NCBI GenBank assembly: GCA_964429005.1
Contig: CAYSAJ010000026.1
Location: forward strand, 1 to 23,272
Reading direction: 5' to 3'
Length of the DNA: 23,272 nucleotides
Origin: JACRBE01 sp964429005
GTDB taxonomy: Bacteria > Chlamydiota > Chlamydiia > Chlamydiales > JACRBE01
Numbering within the stretch: position 1 is the stretch's first letter; each line of letters opens with the position of its first letter. Under the pieces are notes generated by a model. It saw nothing but the letters and a program-made list of their open reading frames with translations. It did not search any database and was not told the origin of the DNA. Both the position numbers and the translations under genes were made by a program. Shown here piece after piece: positions 1-7,463 of the stretch.

Positions 1-69
1 AAAAATATTCATATTTTGACACGGGGTCATATACCTTGACTTTTTTAATATAACTGACTGTAACGGACT

Positions 70-1257
70 GTGCTACCTAAGACCATTGAAATCACCCAGC
101 ATGCGATTCCCAAATCCGCAATAGATCCTCACGCCATTGAGATTATTACAAAACTCCACGATGAGGGTTTTGAAACCTATCTTGTTGGTGGCAGTGTGCG
201 AGATCTCCTGCTTGGTCATACCCCTAAAGATTATGATATTTCTACCGCAGCTCCCCCTGAAGAAATTAAGCGCATCTTCCGTAGAAATTGCCTATTAATA
301 GGGCGCAGATTCCGTTTAGCACATATTCGATTTGGTAAGAAAATTTTCGAGGTTTCAACATTTCGAAGCGGCGATCTGGAATCTGATGAGCTGATCACCC
401 GTGATAATGAATGGGGAACGCCTGAGCAAGATGTTCTGCGTCGCGATTTTACCATGAATGGCCTCTTCTACTGTCCTATTCGAGAAGTGATTATAGACTA
501 TGTGGATGGATTTGAGGATATTAAGCAACAACGCCTTAAATGTATTGGCGTCCCTCATATCCGTTTTAAGCAAGATCCTGTTCGAATGATCCGTCTGATC
601 AAATTTGAAGCACGCTTTGGTTTGAATGTCGATGAAGAACTTAAAATTGCTTTGCTAGAAAGCCGCAGAGAAATTGTAAAAAGCTCCCCTGCTAGAGTTC
701 TTGAAGAAATTCTGCGCATGCTTGAGTCTGGTTCCTCAGAAAAGTTCATTCGGCTTATGGCAAGGCATGGTCTCACAGAACTACTCATGCCAGGGCTAGC
801 CCACTTTCTGGAATCTTCTTATGCAGCTAGCATCTATGATTTCCTTAAAGAAATCGACTACATGCATAAAGAATATCCCCATGTGACCATTCACAGGTCC
901 ATCTTACTTGGTGGATTAACATACCCCATACTTGATCAGATTATCTTAAAAAAATCTCAAGAAGACCCTCACATTCATTTAGGGAAAATCCAAGAAATTG
1001 CCTTAGACCTTATTCATGAGGTCTTTTCTCCGTTTTTGATCATCCCTCGGAAATTAAAGGCGACCCTTTTTCACATTTTATTTACACAATTTAGACTTAC
1101 ACCTCTCAATCCTAAGCCAGGGAAGAAAAAACGGATTCCCCACTCTCCTGACTTCCTCCTCTGTATGCAGTTTTTCAATCTCCGATTTCGGTTAGATCCC
1201 CTTCTCAAAAAATCTTGGGATGAATGGAGTAGACTCTACCATACCCGCAAGAAGTAA
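70..1257 (+). CDS. pcnB: Poly(A) polymerase (PcnB, class II nucleotidyltransferase)
   Basis: It adds poly(A) tails to RNA 3' ends and so marks transcripts for decay. The 395-residue protein has the class II nucleotidyltransferase head: VGGSVRDLLLG at residues 39-49, the metal-binding KDYD at 53-56 and RRDFTMNGL at 124-132. LIGRRFRLAHI at residues 76-86 fits the published signature separating bacterial poly(A) polymerases from CCA-adding enzymes, so PcnB is preferred over Cca. The RNA-binding helical region follows from about residue 150. The start is GTG at 70: an in-frame TAA lies at 61-63 and no in-frame ATG occurs before residue 129. Its stop codon shares one base with the next start (TAATG), which implies translational coupling. 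In Chlamydia I recall pcnB next to lpxB, as here apart from one inserted gene. The family is secure; the polymerase type rests on the signature. Confidence 0.9.
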   Translation: MLPKTIEITQHAIPKSAIDPHAIEIITKLHDEGFETYLVGGSVRDLLLGHTPKDYDISTAAPPEEIKRIFRRNCLLIGRRFRLAHIRFGKKIFEVSTFRSGDLESDELITRDNEWGTPEQDVLRRDFTMNGLFYCPIREVIIDYVDGFEDIKQQRLKCIGVPHIRFKQDPVRMIRLIKFEARFGLNVDEELKIALLESRREIVKSSPARVLEEILRMLESGSSEKFIRLMARHGLTELLMPGLAHFLESSYAASIYDFLKEIDYMHKEYPHVTIHRSILLGGLTYPILDQIILKKSQEDPHIHLGKIQEIALDLIHEVFSPFLIIPRKLKATLFHILFTQFRLTPLNPKPGKKKRIPHSPDFLLCMQFFNLRFRLDPLLKKSWDEWSRLYHTRKK

Positions 1258-2012
1258 TGATGACAAAAAGCCTTTCATCCCATGGAATCACCGTTCTTTA
1301 TCAAGGCCCTGATGATCATACCCCAATGCCTGCGATCTTTTATTTCATTTTGTCGGCAAAAGACAGCTTATGCTTAGACCCCTTTAATCAGCCTGTCAAC
1401 ACTTGGAAAAATTTCCCTTTGAGGGTATTTTCGTTGACACTACCATGCCATGACGAGAATTTTGAAGCGGACGTTGGGATTGAGCGATGGAAAAAGTCTT
1501 GGGACGATGGCATCGATCCTCTTTCTCCTTTTTTTGAGCTTGTAGCGAATGTCATCGAAGATCTCATCGAAAGAAAATGGATTGATCCCACAAAACTTGC
1601 TGTCAGTGGACTCTCTCGAGGAGGCTTTATTGCCATCCATGTTGCTGCTAAAGTCCCTCAAATTTCCCATATCCTAGCATTCGCACCTTTAACTACACTG
1701 CAAACGATTGAAGAGTTTTCTCCTATCAAAGAAGACATAGCCCACCTCGATTTGGTTCATCTTAAAGATAAACTTCACCATCAAACCCATCGCTATTACA
1801 TAGGAAATAGAGACATTAGAGTATCTACGGAATCTTGCTTCAATTACGTTAAAGCTCTCACTGACGAAATGTATTATCAACAGGTTCGCCATCTTCCCGT
1901 AGAATTATTGATTAAACCTTCGATTGGTCGCTATGGACACGGTACAAACTCAGCCACCTTTGAAGAAGGAGCTCTTTGGCTTGCAAAATCTCTCCTCCAA
2001 CTCTCCTCTTGA
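1257..2012 (+). CDS. Alpha/beta hydrolase family protein (prolyl-oligopeptidase-like), substrate unknown
   Basis: This is a 251-residue cytosolic protein with the alpha/beta-hydrolase nucleophile elbow SGLSRGG, serine at residue 120, after a predicted strand (KLAVSG). The other likely triad members are Asp186 (GNRDIRV) and His228 (YGHGTNS), in the expected order near the C-terminus. There is no signal peptide. The arrangement resembles small single-domain esterase/peptidase relatives of the prolyl oligopeptidase group; the substrate cannot be read from sequence. The ATG at 1257 overlaps the pcnB stop by one base (a second ATG follows at 1260), and the 3' end overlaps lpxB by about 32 bases, so it is probably co-transcribed with both. 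A link to lipid A or envelope metabolism is only positional inference. Confidence 0.75.
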   Translation: MMTKSLSSHGITVLYQGPDDHTPMPAIFYFILSAKDSLCLDPFNQPVNTWKNFPLRVFSLTLPCHDENFEADVGIERWKKSWDDGIDPLSPFFELVANVIEDLIERKWIDPTKLAVSGLSRGGFIAIHVAAKVPQISHILAFAPLTTLQTIEEFSPIKEDIAHLDLVHLKDKLHHQTHRYYIGNRDIRVSTESCFNYVKALTDEMYYQQVRHLPVELLIKPSIGRYGHGTNSATFEEGALWLAKSLLQLSS

Positions 2013-3111
2013 TCTTTTTTTGATGGCTTGTGAACCAAGCGGTGATCTTTTAGGAGGCTTGCTCCTTGAGGATTTTCTTCCTCTTTGCCCAAAAGCAAAA
2101 ATTGCCGGTGTTTGCGGAGAGCAAATGAGGAAATTCCCTATCGAGAACATCCTCGACTCAGAGTCCCTCAGCGTCATGGGGTTTGTCGACGTCGCTTTTT
2201 CATTTTTGCGGTTGTCTCGTCTTTTCTTTAAAGTAAAAAAGGAGATCTTAAGGAGAAATCCAAAAGTAGTTGTTATGATCGATGCCCCTAGCTTCAATTT
2301 AAAAATGGCCAAAGCTCTCAAAAAAGCGGGATACAAGGGAACCATCATTCAGTATGTTTGTCCAACCATTTGGGCGTGGAAAAAGCATCGAAAGAAAACA
2401 ATGCCCAAAGTCCTTGATATTTTAGTCCCCCTTTTTCCTTTTGAAAAAAATCTCTTTGAAAGCACTTCTCTTAAAACCTACTTTTTTGGACATCCTCTTA
2501 GAAACAAGATCACCCCCTACACAAGGGTGGGTGAGGGAGAGTATATTACTCTTTTTCCGGGAAGTCGCTCTTCAGTAATTGCCAAAAACCTTCCCTTGCA
2601 GCTTTGGGCCGCTGAGAAACTCTCAAAAGAATTTGATTTACCCCTTCAAATCGTTGCAGCCCATGAAAAAGCAGCAGAGCAAATTTCGCGCCTTGCTCCT
2701 TCATGTGCCATAGTACCTAGCTACCTGCGATATGAGGCTATGCAAAATTCAAGGATTGCCCTAGCTACATCGGGGACTGTTACATTAGAGCTTGCTCTAT
2801 GCAAAGTTCCAACGATTGTCAACTATGTCATCCGCCCTTTTGATGAGTGGCTCGCAAGGAAAGTTTTTAAGATTAACCTCCCTTTTTTTTGCATAGTTAA
2901 TTTGCTCATGAGGAAAGAAGTTTTTCCTGAATACTTTGGCTCAAACCTAACCCAAGAAATTTTTCTGAGAAAAGCCCAAGAAATTCTTTTAAAACAAGAG
3001 GAACGACAACAAATAACTTTAGGCTGTCACGAAGTTCTCAAGATTTTGAATGTTGAAAACGAAAAAAGATTTGCCGATTTGATTTTTTCTCTACTTGATG
3101 AATCAAGCTAA
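1981..3111 (+). CDS. lpxB: Lipid-A-disaccharide synthase
   Basis: LpxB condenses UDP-2,3-diacylglucosamine with lipid X to form the disaccharide core of lipid A, at the inner membrane. The N-terminal LFLMACEPSGDLLGG matches the family opening (E. coli has an equivalent AGETSGD). Other family motifs are YVCPTIWAWKKHR, FGHPLR, LFPGSRSSVI and ATSGTVTLELAL in the GT-B C-terminal half. I place the start at TTG 1981, giving 376 residues, because AAGGAG at 1966-1971 lies 9 bases upstream and the protein then starts just before the first beta-strand. The frame is open back to ATG 1924 (395 residues), which would overlap the hydrolase by 89 bases without a better ribosome site; ATG 2023 would cut into the first strand. 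From memory, Chlamydiaceae LpxB is about 600 residues with an extra N-terminal domain; that domain is absent here. Confidence 0.9.
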   Translation: MQNLSSNSPLDLFLMACEPSGDLLGGLLLEDFLPLCPKAKIAGVCGEQMRKFPIENILDSESLSVMGFVDVAFSFLRLSRLFFKVKKEILRRNPKVVVMIDAPSFNLKMAKALKKAGYKGTIIQYVCPTIWAWKKHRKKTMPKVLDILVPLFPFEKNLFESTSLKTYFFGHPLRNKITPYTRVGEGEYITLFPGSRSSVIAKNLPLQLWAAEKLSKEFDLPLQIVAAHEKAAEQISRLAPSCAIVPSYLRYEAMQNSRIALATSGTVTLELALCKVPTIVNYVIRPFDEWLARKVFKINLPFFCIVNLLMRKEVFPEYFGSNLTQEIFLRKAQEILLKQEERQQITLGCHEVLKILNVENEKRFADLIFSLLDESS

Positions 3112-3142
3112 AGTTATTCCTATACGATTTATATATTAAGAG

Positions 3143-3170
3143 AAAGACCTAGCTTTTATCAGGTTTTTAC
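3143..3170 (+). terminator. Possible weak terminator after lpxB
   Basis: AAAGACCT (3143-3150) pairs with AGGTTTTT (3161-3168), eight pairs including one G-T wobble, around a 10-base loop. The T-run forms part of the 3' arm. It lies 32 bases after the lpxB stop and just before a candidate promoter. The stem is modest, so this is tentative. Confidence 0.35.
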
Positions 3171-3172
3171 GA

Positions 3173-3178
3173 TATAAT
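3173..3178 (+). promoter_or_regulatory. Candidate -10 box for the DUF177-rpmF-plsX operon
   Basis: A perfect TATAAT lies 32 bases before the DUF177 start. No convincing -35 box is present at 16-18 bases upstream, so this is only a candidate for the chlamydial major sigma factor. A transcript would start near 3185. Confidence 0.35.
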
Positions 3179-3210
3179 CTCGCCAATAAAAAAGTATTTA
3201 CCGCCAAGCT

Positions 3211-3660
3211 ATGGATCATCATTTTACTCTTTATATCGACCGTTTATCACAAGGTAATGAAGAAGACATTTCTCTTCTACTCCCTTCTGATGTTCTCGAT
3301 GTACACGAAGCTGAGCTCACCTTTATCGGAGAAGTCTCTATCCAAGGAAAAGCTTACCTAGCCGAGACACACCTTATCATCCACATGGACATTAGAGCTG
3401 AATGCAACCTACCATGCAGTTTCTGTAATGAACCTAAAACGATGAAAGTGGAGAGTCTTGACCAGTATTATACGATTCCCCTAGCAGAAATCACAGGTAA
3501 AACATATAATTTTTTGGAAGATGTTCGACAGTCTATTTTGCTTGAAACACCTGGATATATCCAATGTCAGGGTGACACATGTCCAGCAAAAGAAGATTTA
3601 AAAAAATATTTGAAGCAACCTTCAACAAGCAATTTTCCGTTTGCCAATCTAGAGAGCTAA
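3211..3660 (+). CDS. DUF177 family protein (YceD-like)
   Basis: This 149-residue protein has the DUF177 layout. A central pair CNLPCSFC (residues 66-73) and a later CQGDTC form a likely metal-binding cysteine set, followed by a short C-terminal tail. Members of this family are encoded immediately upstream of rpmF in many bacteria and are linked to 23S rRNA accumulation; the exact biochemical role is not settled. Here it directly precedes rpmF (13 bases) and then plsX, the classic order. The ATG at 3211 has no good Shine-Dalgarno sequence. A TATAAT box lies upstream, so it is probably the first gene of the operon. Family assignment is based on context plus cysteine pattern. Confidence 0.85.
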   Translation: MDHHFTLYIDRLSQGNEEDISLLLPSDVLDVHEAELTFIGEVSIQGKAYLAETHLIIHMDIRAECNLPCSFCNEPKTMKVESLDQYYTIPLAEITGKTYNFLEDVRQSILLETPGYIQCQGDTCPAKEDLKKYLKQPSTSNFPFANLES

Positions 3661-3673
3661 AAAGGAGTGAACC

Positions 3674-3865
3674 ATGGCAGTACCTCGTAACAGAAACTCA
3701 AATGCGAGAAAAAATTCTAAGCGAGCTCATCATGCAAAAAAACCGACAAATGTTGTAGCATGCCCCAATTGCGACAGCCCACGCCGTCCTCATCGTGTTT
3801 GCACATCTTGTGGACATTATGATGGAAGAAGCGTCATCGCAAACGCTAAAGAACAGCAAGCATAA
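3674..3865 (+). CDS. rpmF: 50S ribosomal protein L32
   Basis: This 63-residue basic protein of the large ribosomal subunit opens with MAVPRNRNS and has an Arg/Lys-rich N-terminus. Its four-cysteine zinc ribbon is complete (Cys30, Cys33, Cys43, Cys46), so this is the zinc-binding form. Length is typical. A strong AAAGGAG at 3661-3667 sits 6 bases before the ATG. It lies 13 bases after the DUF177 gene and 11 bases before plsX, the widely conserved yceD-rpmF-plsX arrangement coupling ribosome and fatty acid/phospholipid genes. Confidence 0.97.
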   Translation: MAVPRNRNSNARKNSKRAHHAKKPTNVVACPNCDSPRRPHRVCTSCGHYDGRSVIANAKEQQA

Positions 3866-3876
3866 GGAATTTCCTC

Positions 3877-4884
3877 ATGCGGCCCGTGGTCGGAATTGAT
3901 CTTATGGGAGGTGACATACCTCCCCAAGATATTTTTTTAGGTATTACTGATCGGTTATCTAAGCTAAAAAACCACTGCGAGCTCAGATTCTTTGTCACCA
4001 AAGAACTTTATAAAATTCTTTCTTTGATCCCTATTTCTTGCTCTTGCACAATTTCATGGGAAATATGTGACGACTTTATTGACAGTCACGAAGATCCATT
4101 AATTGCGGTTCGCAAAAAACGCTCTTCTACCTTAACTCGAATGCTGGATGAGGCCTTTGCGGGCACACTTCAAGGCTGTATTTCTATGGGAAATACTGGT
4201 GCTATCGTTGCAGACGTGAACCTTTTTGGCTCAAAAATTCCTGGTATTCGCCGTCCTGCTCTCTTAGCGGAAATCCCAACAAAATCAGCAAACGTGGCAT
4301 TACTTGACGTTGGGGCAAATGTTAGAGCAACCCCAGAGCTTTTAATTGAATTTTCCCAGCTTGGGATTGCTTATCTCATGAGTCGTGGGAGAAAAAAAAT
4401 TAAGCTTGGTCTCGTGAATATCGGCGAAGAGCAGATTAAAGGAGATCGTGACACAAGAAGTGTATATCAGCAGCTCTCTTCCCTCTATGCAAAACAAGAG
4501 AAGGTCCAATTTGTGGGGAATATGGAAACTCACAGAATCTTTTTAGATCCTATTGATCTTCTTGTTACCGATGGTTTTACAGGAAATACGATCTTAAAAA
4601 CGGCAGAAGGTTTGTCGATGTTTTTGCTGGAGGAATTACTTCATATTGCTGAGGATGTAACCATCCAAGAAAAAATCAGTACCGACCTAAGACGCTTTTT
4701 TGGGCATGACTCACACCCAGGAGCTTTGCTGCTTGGTGCCGATACACTTATAATGAAGTGTCATGGGCGGTCTGATGGGAAACAAATCTTCTATTCTATA
4801 GTAAGAACTCTTGAACTCATTGAAGAAAATTTTTTATCTTCTTTTAAAAACCATTTAAATACCATAATGCATTCTTGTTCATAA
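3877..4884 (+). CDS. plsX: Phosphate acyltransferase PlsX
   Basis: PlsX converts acyl-ACP and phosphate into acyl-phosphate, feeding phospholipid synthesis; it is a peripheral membrane enzyme. The 335-residue protein starts with the family hallmark GIDLMGGD (residues 6-13). It continues with SMGNTGAIVAD, LLDVGANV, LVNIGEEQIKGD and DGFTGNTILKTAEG, all characteristic, and is of normal length. The start is ATG 3877; AAGGA overlaps the rpmF stop region and the bases before the ATG could pair with it. Bacterial PlsX normally works with PlsY, but the only downstream acyltransferase here is a plastid-type enzyme that usually takes acyl-ACP directly. Whether PlsX here serves that step is open. Confidence 0.95.
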   Translation: MRPVVGIDLMGGDIPPQDIFLGITDRLSKLKNHCELRFFVTKELYKILSLIPISCSCTISWEICDDFIDSHEDPLIAVRKKRSSTLTRMLDEAFAGTLQGCISMGNTGAIVADVNLFGSKIPGIRRPALLAEIPTKSANVALLDVGANVRATPELLIEFSQLGIAYLMSRGRKKIKLGLVNIGEEQIKGDRDTRSVYQQLSSLYAKQEKVQFVGNMETHRIFLDPIDLLVTDGFTGNTILKTAEGLSMFLLEELLHIAEDVTIQEKISTDLRRFFGHDSHPGALLLGADTLIMKCHGRSDGKQIFYSIVRTLELIEENFLSSFKNHLNTIMHSCS

Positions 4885-4923
4885 GACATGCGCTGCAGCT
4901 ACCTATAAAGGAATAGAAAACAG

Positions 4924-6453
4924 ATGAGAGAAATCTTATTAAGTGTTGAACCTAAAGAAATTCGGCATGCAATCTTGCACCACGGAACACTGTTTGATTT
5001 AATCATCGAACGGAAGAAAAATCGACAGCTCACCGGTAACATCTACAAAGGAAAAGTCACCAACATTTTAAAGAACATCCAATCAGCTTTTATTGACATC
5101 AATGAAGGTGATAATGGGTTCATCCACATCTCAGATATTCTGGAAAATACACAAAAATTCCAAGAAGCCTTCGATATGGACTTTGACTGGGACTATGATA
5201 TTGACCAAGAAAGCATCAAGCAAAAAGAAACAGACATCACTGCGATATTAAAGAAAGATCAGCCAGTTCTTGTTCAAGTCGTTAAAGAACCTATTGGAAC
5301 GAAAGGGGCTCGCCTTACTTCGAATATTTCCCTTCCAGGGCGTTATCTTGTGATGCTTCCAAATAACCCTCATAGAGGTGTATCGCGGAAAATCCAGGAT
5401 AAATCGGTTCGAGATCGATTAAAGAAAATCATTAGGTCTTTTGAAATGCCCAAGGACATGGGTCTCATTTGCCGAACAGCCAGTGTGAATGCTACAACAG
5501 AGCAACTCATTGAAGAAGCGACAGAACTCTCTAAAATTTGGCATGAAATCATTGAGCAATTCCACAAAGTGGAAGAGCCGACATGCCTTTACGAAGAGTC
5601 AGATATTATTAAGAGGGCAATCATCACTGCGATTGATAAAAAATATGATCGGATTTTAATTGATGATTACAAAACTTTCTTAATCTGCCAAAAGCTTTAC
5701 AAAAAGTATCAAACAGAACACGAACTGAGAGTCGAATTTTATCGAGATAAAGTTCCGATGTTTGAAAAATTTTGTGTAGAAAGAGAGATTGACAAAGCCC
5801 TTAAACGGAAATTATGGCTGCCGAGTGGTGGTTATCTTTATTTTGATCGTACTGAAGCTATGCATACCATCGATGTGAACTCAGGTCGCAGTAACATGTC
5901 TGATTCAGATGTTGAAGAAACACTTGTCCACATCAACATGGAAGCTGCTCATGAAATTGCAAGACAACTTCGCATAAGAAACATCGGAGGTCTTGTCATT
6001 TGTGACTTCATTGACATGAGGTCTCGTAAAAATCAAAGGCGTGTTCTTGATGCGCTAAAAGAAGCTATGAAAGACGACTCGGCAAAATGTACCATCTTAG
6101 GAATGAGTGAATTTGGTCTCATAGAGATGACAAGACAACGAAATCGTGAGTCTCTAGCCCAAACTCTTTATACATCGTGCCCATACTGCGCCGGAAGAGG
6201 AAACATCAAGAGTCATGAAACGATGTGGATTGAAATTGAAAGGTCTGTCCGAAGAACCCTTCATCATCAAAATATCCGTTCTTTAGATATTTTAGTTCAT
6301 CCTATCCTCTTGCAACATCTGCAACAAGATGATAGAGAAGAAATTGAAATGCTCGGAACAAAAGTCAAGACGAGCGTACAATTTTTAGCAGATGACGAAC
6401 ATCATCTTAATGAATTTAAATTATTTGCGAATGGTCATGAAATCGAAGCATGA
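4924..6453 (+). CDS. rng: Ribonuclease E/G family endoribonuclease
   Basis: This endoribonuclease matures rRNA and degrades mRNA. The 509-residue protein is G-type in length: it has the catalytic half but no long RNase E scaffold tail. An S1 RNA-binding domain spans about residues 35-125 (GNIYKGKVTNIL, AFIDIN, GFIHISD) with an acidic insertion near 80-105. KGARLT is at 127-132. Catalytic acidic residues are in HTIDVNSG (Asp317) and ICDFIDM (Asp361/364). The zinc-link motif CPYCAGRG (Cys419, Cys422) supports oligomerisation. ATG 4924 is preceded by AAAGGA. It lies 39 bases after plsX; Chlamydia, as I recall, keeps the same gene beside rpmF/plsX (annotated cafA). The family is certain; the name rng rather than rne is a length-based choice. 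Confidence 0.93.
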   Translation: MREILLSVEPKEIRHAILHHGTLFDLIIERKKNRQLTGNIYKGKVTNILKNIQSAFIDINEGDNGFIHISDILENTQKFQEAFDMDFDWDYDIDQESIKQKETDITAILKKDQPVLVQVVKEPIGTKGARLTSNISLPGRYLVMLPNNPHRGVSRKIQDKSVRDRLKKIIRSFEMPKDMGLICRTASVNATTEQLIEEATELSKIWHEIIEQFHKVEEPTCLYEESDIIKRAIITAIDKKYDRILIDDYKTFLICQKLYKKYQTEHELRVEFYRDKVPMFEKFCVEREIDKALKRKLWLPSGGYLYFDRTEAMHTIDVNSGRSNMSDSDVEETLVHINMEAAHEIARQLRIRNIGGLVICDFIDMRSRKNQRRVLDALKEAMKDDSAKCTILGMSEFGLIEMTRQRNRESLAQTLYTSCPYCAGRGNIKSHETMWIEIERSVRRTLHHQNIRSLDILVHPILLQHLQQDDREEIEMLGTKVKTSVQFLADDEHHLNEFKLFANGHEIEA

Positions 6454-7450
6454 AGATTTAATTTTTTCATCTTTTATCCTGCAAACAGAGCTCGTAACTC
6501 TTCTGCCAAAAAAGTATCAAGCGATTTTGGCAGAGTTTCTTACTTCATATGAAGCAGTCATCCGTGAAAATCGCCTTGACCCTCAAAATTATGTCGATGT
6601 GATTTGTGAATTTCTTTCTTTCCTTATTCTTCAACTCAAAAATCCTTATCAGTTTCCCCCTTACCATGCCCAAGTTCTTAAAAACTTTTATTTTGGCAAA
6701 AATTTCCTTCGTCCTTTGATCGACTTTCCCCAATCAAAACTAGAAGGACTAGCGAATGTAAACAAAATCGATGAATATCTGAAAAAGGGTGAAAATGTCG
6801 TTTTACTTGCTAATCATCAAATAGAAGCCGACCCTCAAGTCCTTTATTTGATGCTTGAAAAAACACACCCAGAATTTTCTCAACAAATTATCTTTGTTGC
6901 TGGGGAAAGAGTCGTAACAGATCCCCTTGCGATCCCCTTCAGCTTGGGGTGCAATCTCTTTTGTATCTATTCGAAAAAATATATTGACAATCCTCCCGAA
7001 AAAAAGCATGAAAAGCAAATCCACAATAAACGCACTATGCAGCTCATGAGTGAGAAATTTTCTGAGGGGGGAAAATGTATTTATGTTGCTCCCAGCGGAG
7101 GACGTGACCGCAGGGGCCCAAACGGGAAAGTTGAAGTAGCGCCGTTTGATCCTCAAAGTATTGAAATGATTTATCTGATGTCAGAGCGAGCGTCTAAAAA
7201 GACTCATTTCTTTCCCCTGTCCCTTGCAACTTTCGCTATTCTTCCTCCTCCTGAAGATATACAAATTGAACTGGGAGAAAGAAGAACAACAAAAGGAGGG
7301 GCTGTATTTGTTCATTTTGGAGAAGAATTGAATATGGAAAAATTCCCGGGCTGCGATCTCCAAGATCGTCAGGAAAAAAGAAAAGCTCGCGCAACTTACA
7401 TCCATGGGCTCGTTCAAAATAGTTACAGTACTTTTCCAATAAACTACTAA
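6437..7450 (+). CDS. plsB: Glycerol-3-phosphate acyltransferase, plant-plastid (ATS1) type
   Basis: It acylates sn-glycerol-3-phosphate at position 1, the first committed step of phospholipid synthesis. It resembles the soluble chloroplast GPAT family rather than membrane-bound PlsB or PlsY. Using ATG 6437 (337 residues), the acyltransferase box is NHQIEADP with His127 and Asp132 (HX4D). It is followed by FVAGERVVTDP and the phosphate-binding-type segment APSGGRDRRGPNG (residues 218-230). An N-terminal helical domain of about 90 residues precedes it, as in plastid enzymes, and there is no membrane segment. The frame is open back to ATG 6392, which would overlap rng by 62 bases; ATG 6431 or 6437 overlaps by less and no site has a clear Shine-Dalgarno, so the start is uncertain. 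Chlamydia has the same gene next to cafA, from memory. Confidence 0.88.
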   Translation: MKSKHEDLIFSSFILQTELVTLLPKKYQAILAEFLTSYEAVIRENRLDPQNYVDVICEFLSFLILQLKNPYQFPPYHAQVLKNFYFGKNFLRPLIDFPQSKLEGLANVNKIDEYLKKGENVVLLANHQIEADPQVLYLMLEKTHPEFSQQIIFVAGERVVTDPLAIPFSLGCNLFCIYSKKYIDNPPEKKHEKQIHNKRTMQLMSEKFSEGGKCIYVAPSGGRDRRGPNGKVEVAPFDPQSIEMIYLMSERASKKTHFFPLSLATFAILPPPEDIQIELGERRTTKGGAVFVHFGEELNMEKFPGCDLQDRQEKRKARATYIHGLVQNSYSTFPINY

Positions 7451-7463
7451 TAAGGGTTTCCTT

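Noticed and set aside
16..54. TTGACA (16-21) and TATAAC (49-54) upstream of pcnB
   Set aside because: The spacing is 27 bases, far from 16-18; the other TTGACT (36-41) is too close. No promoter is claimed, though one may exist.
1950..2348. 132-codon minus-strand frame opposite the start of lpxB
   Set aside because: Antisense to conserved LpxB motifs and without any family features.
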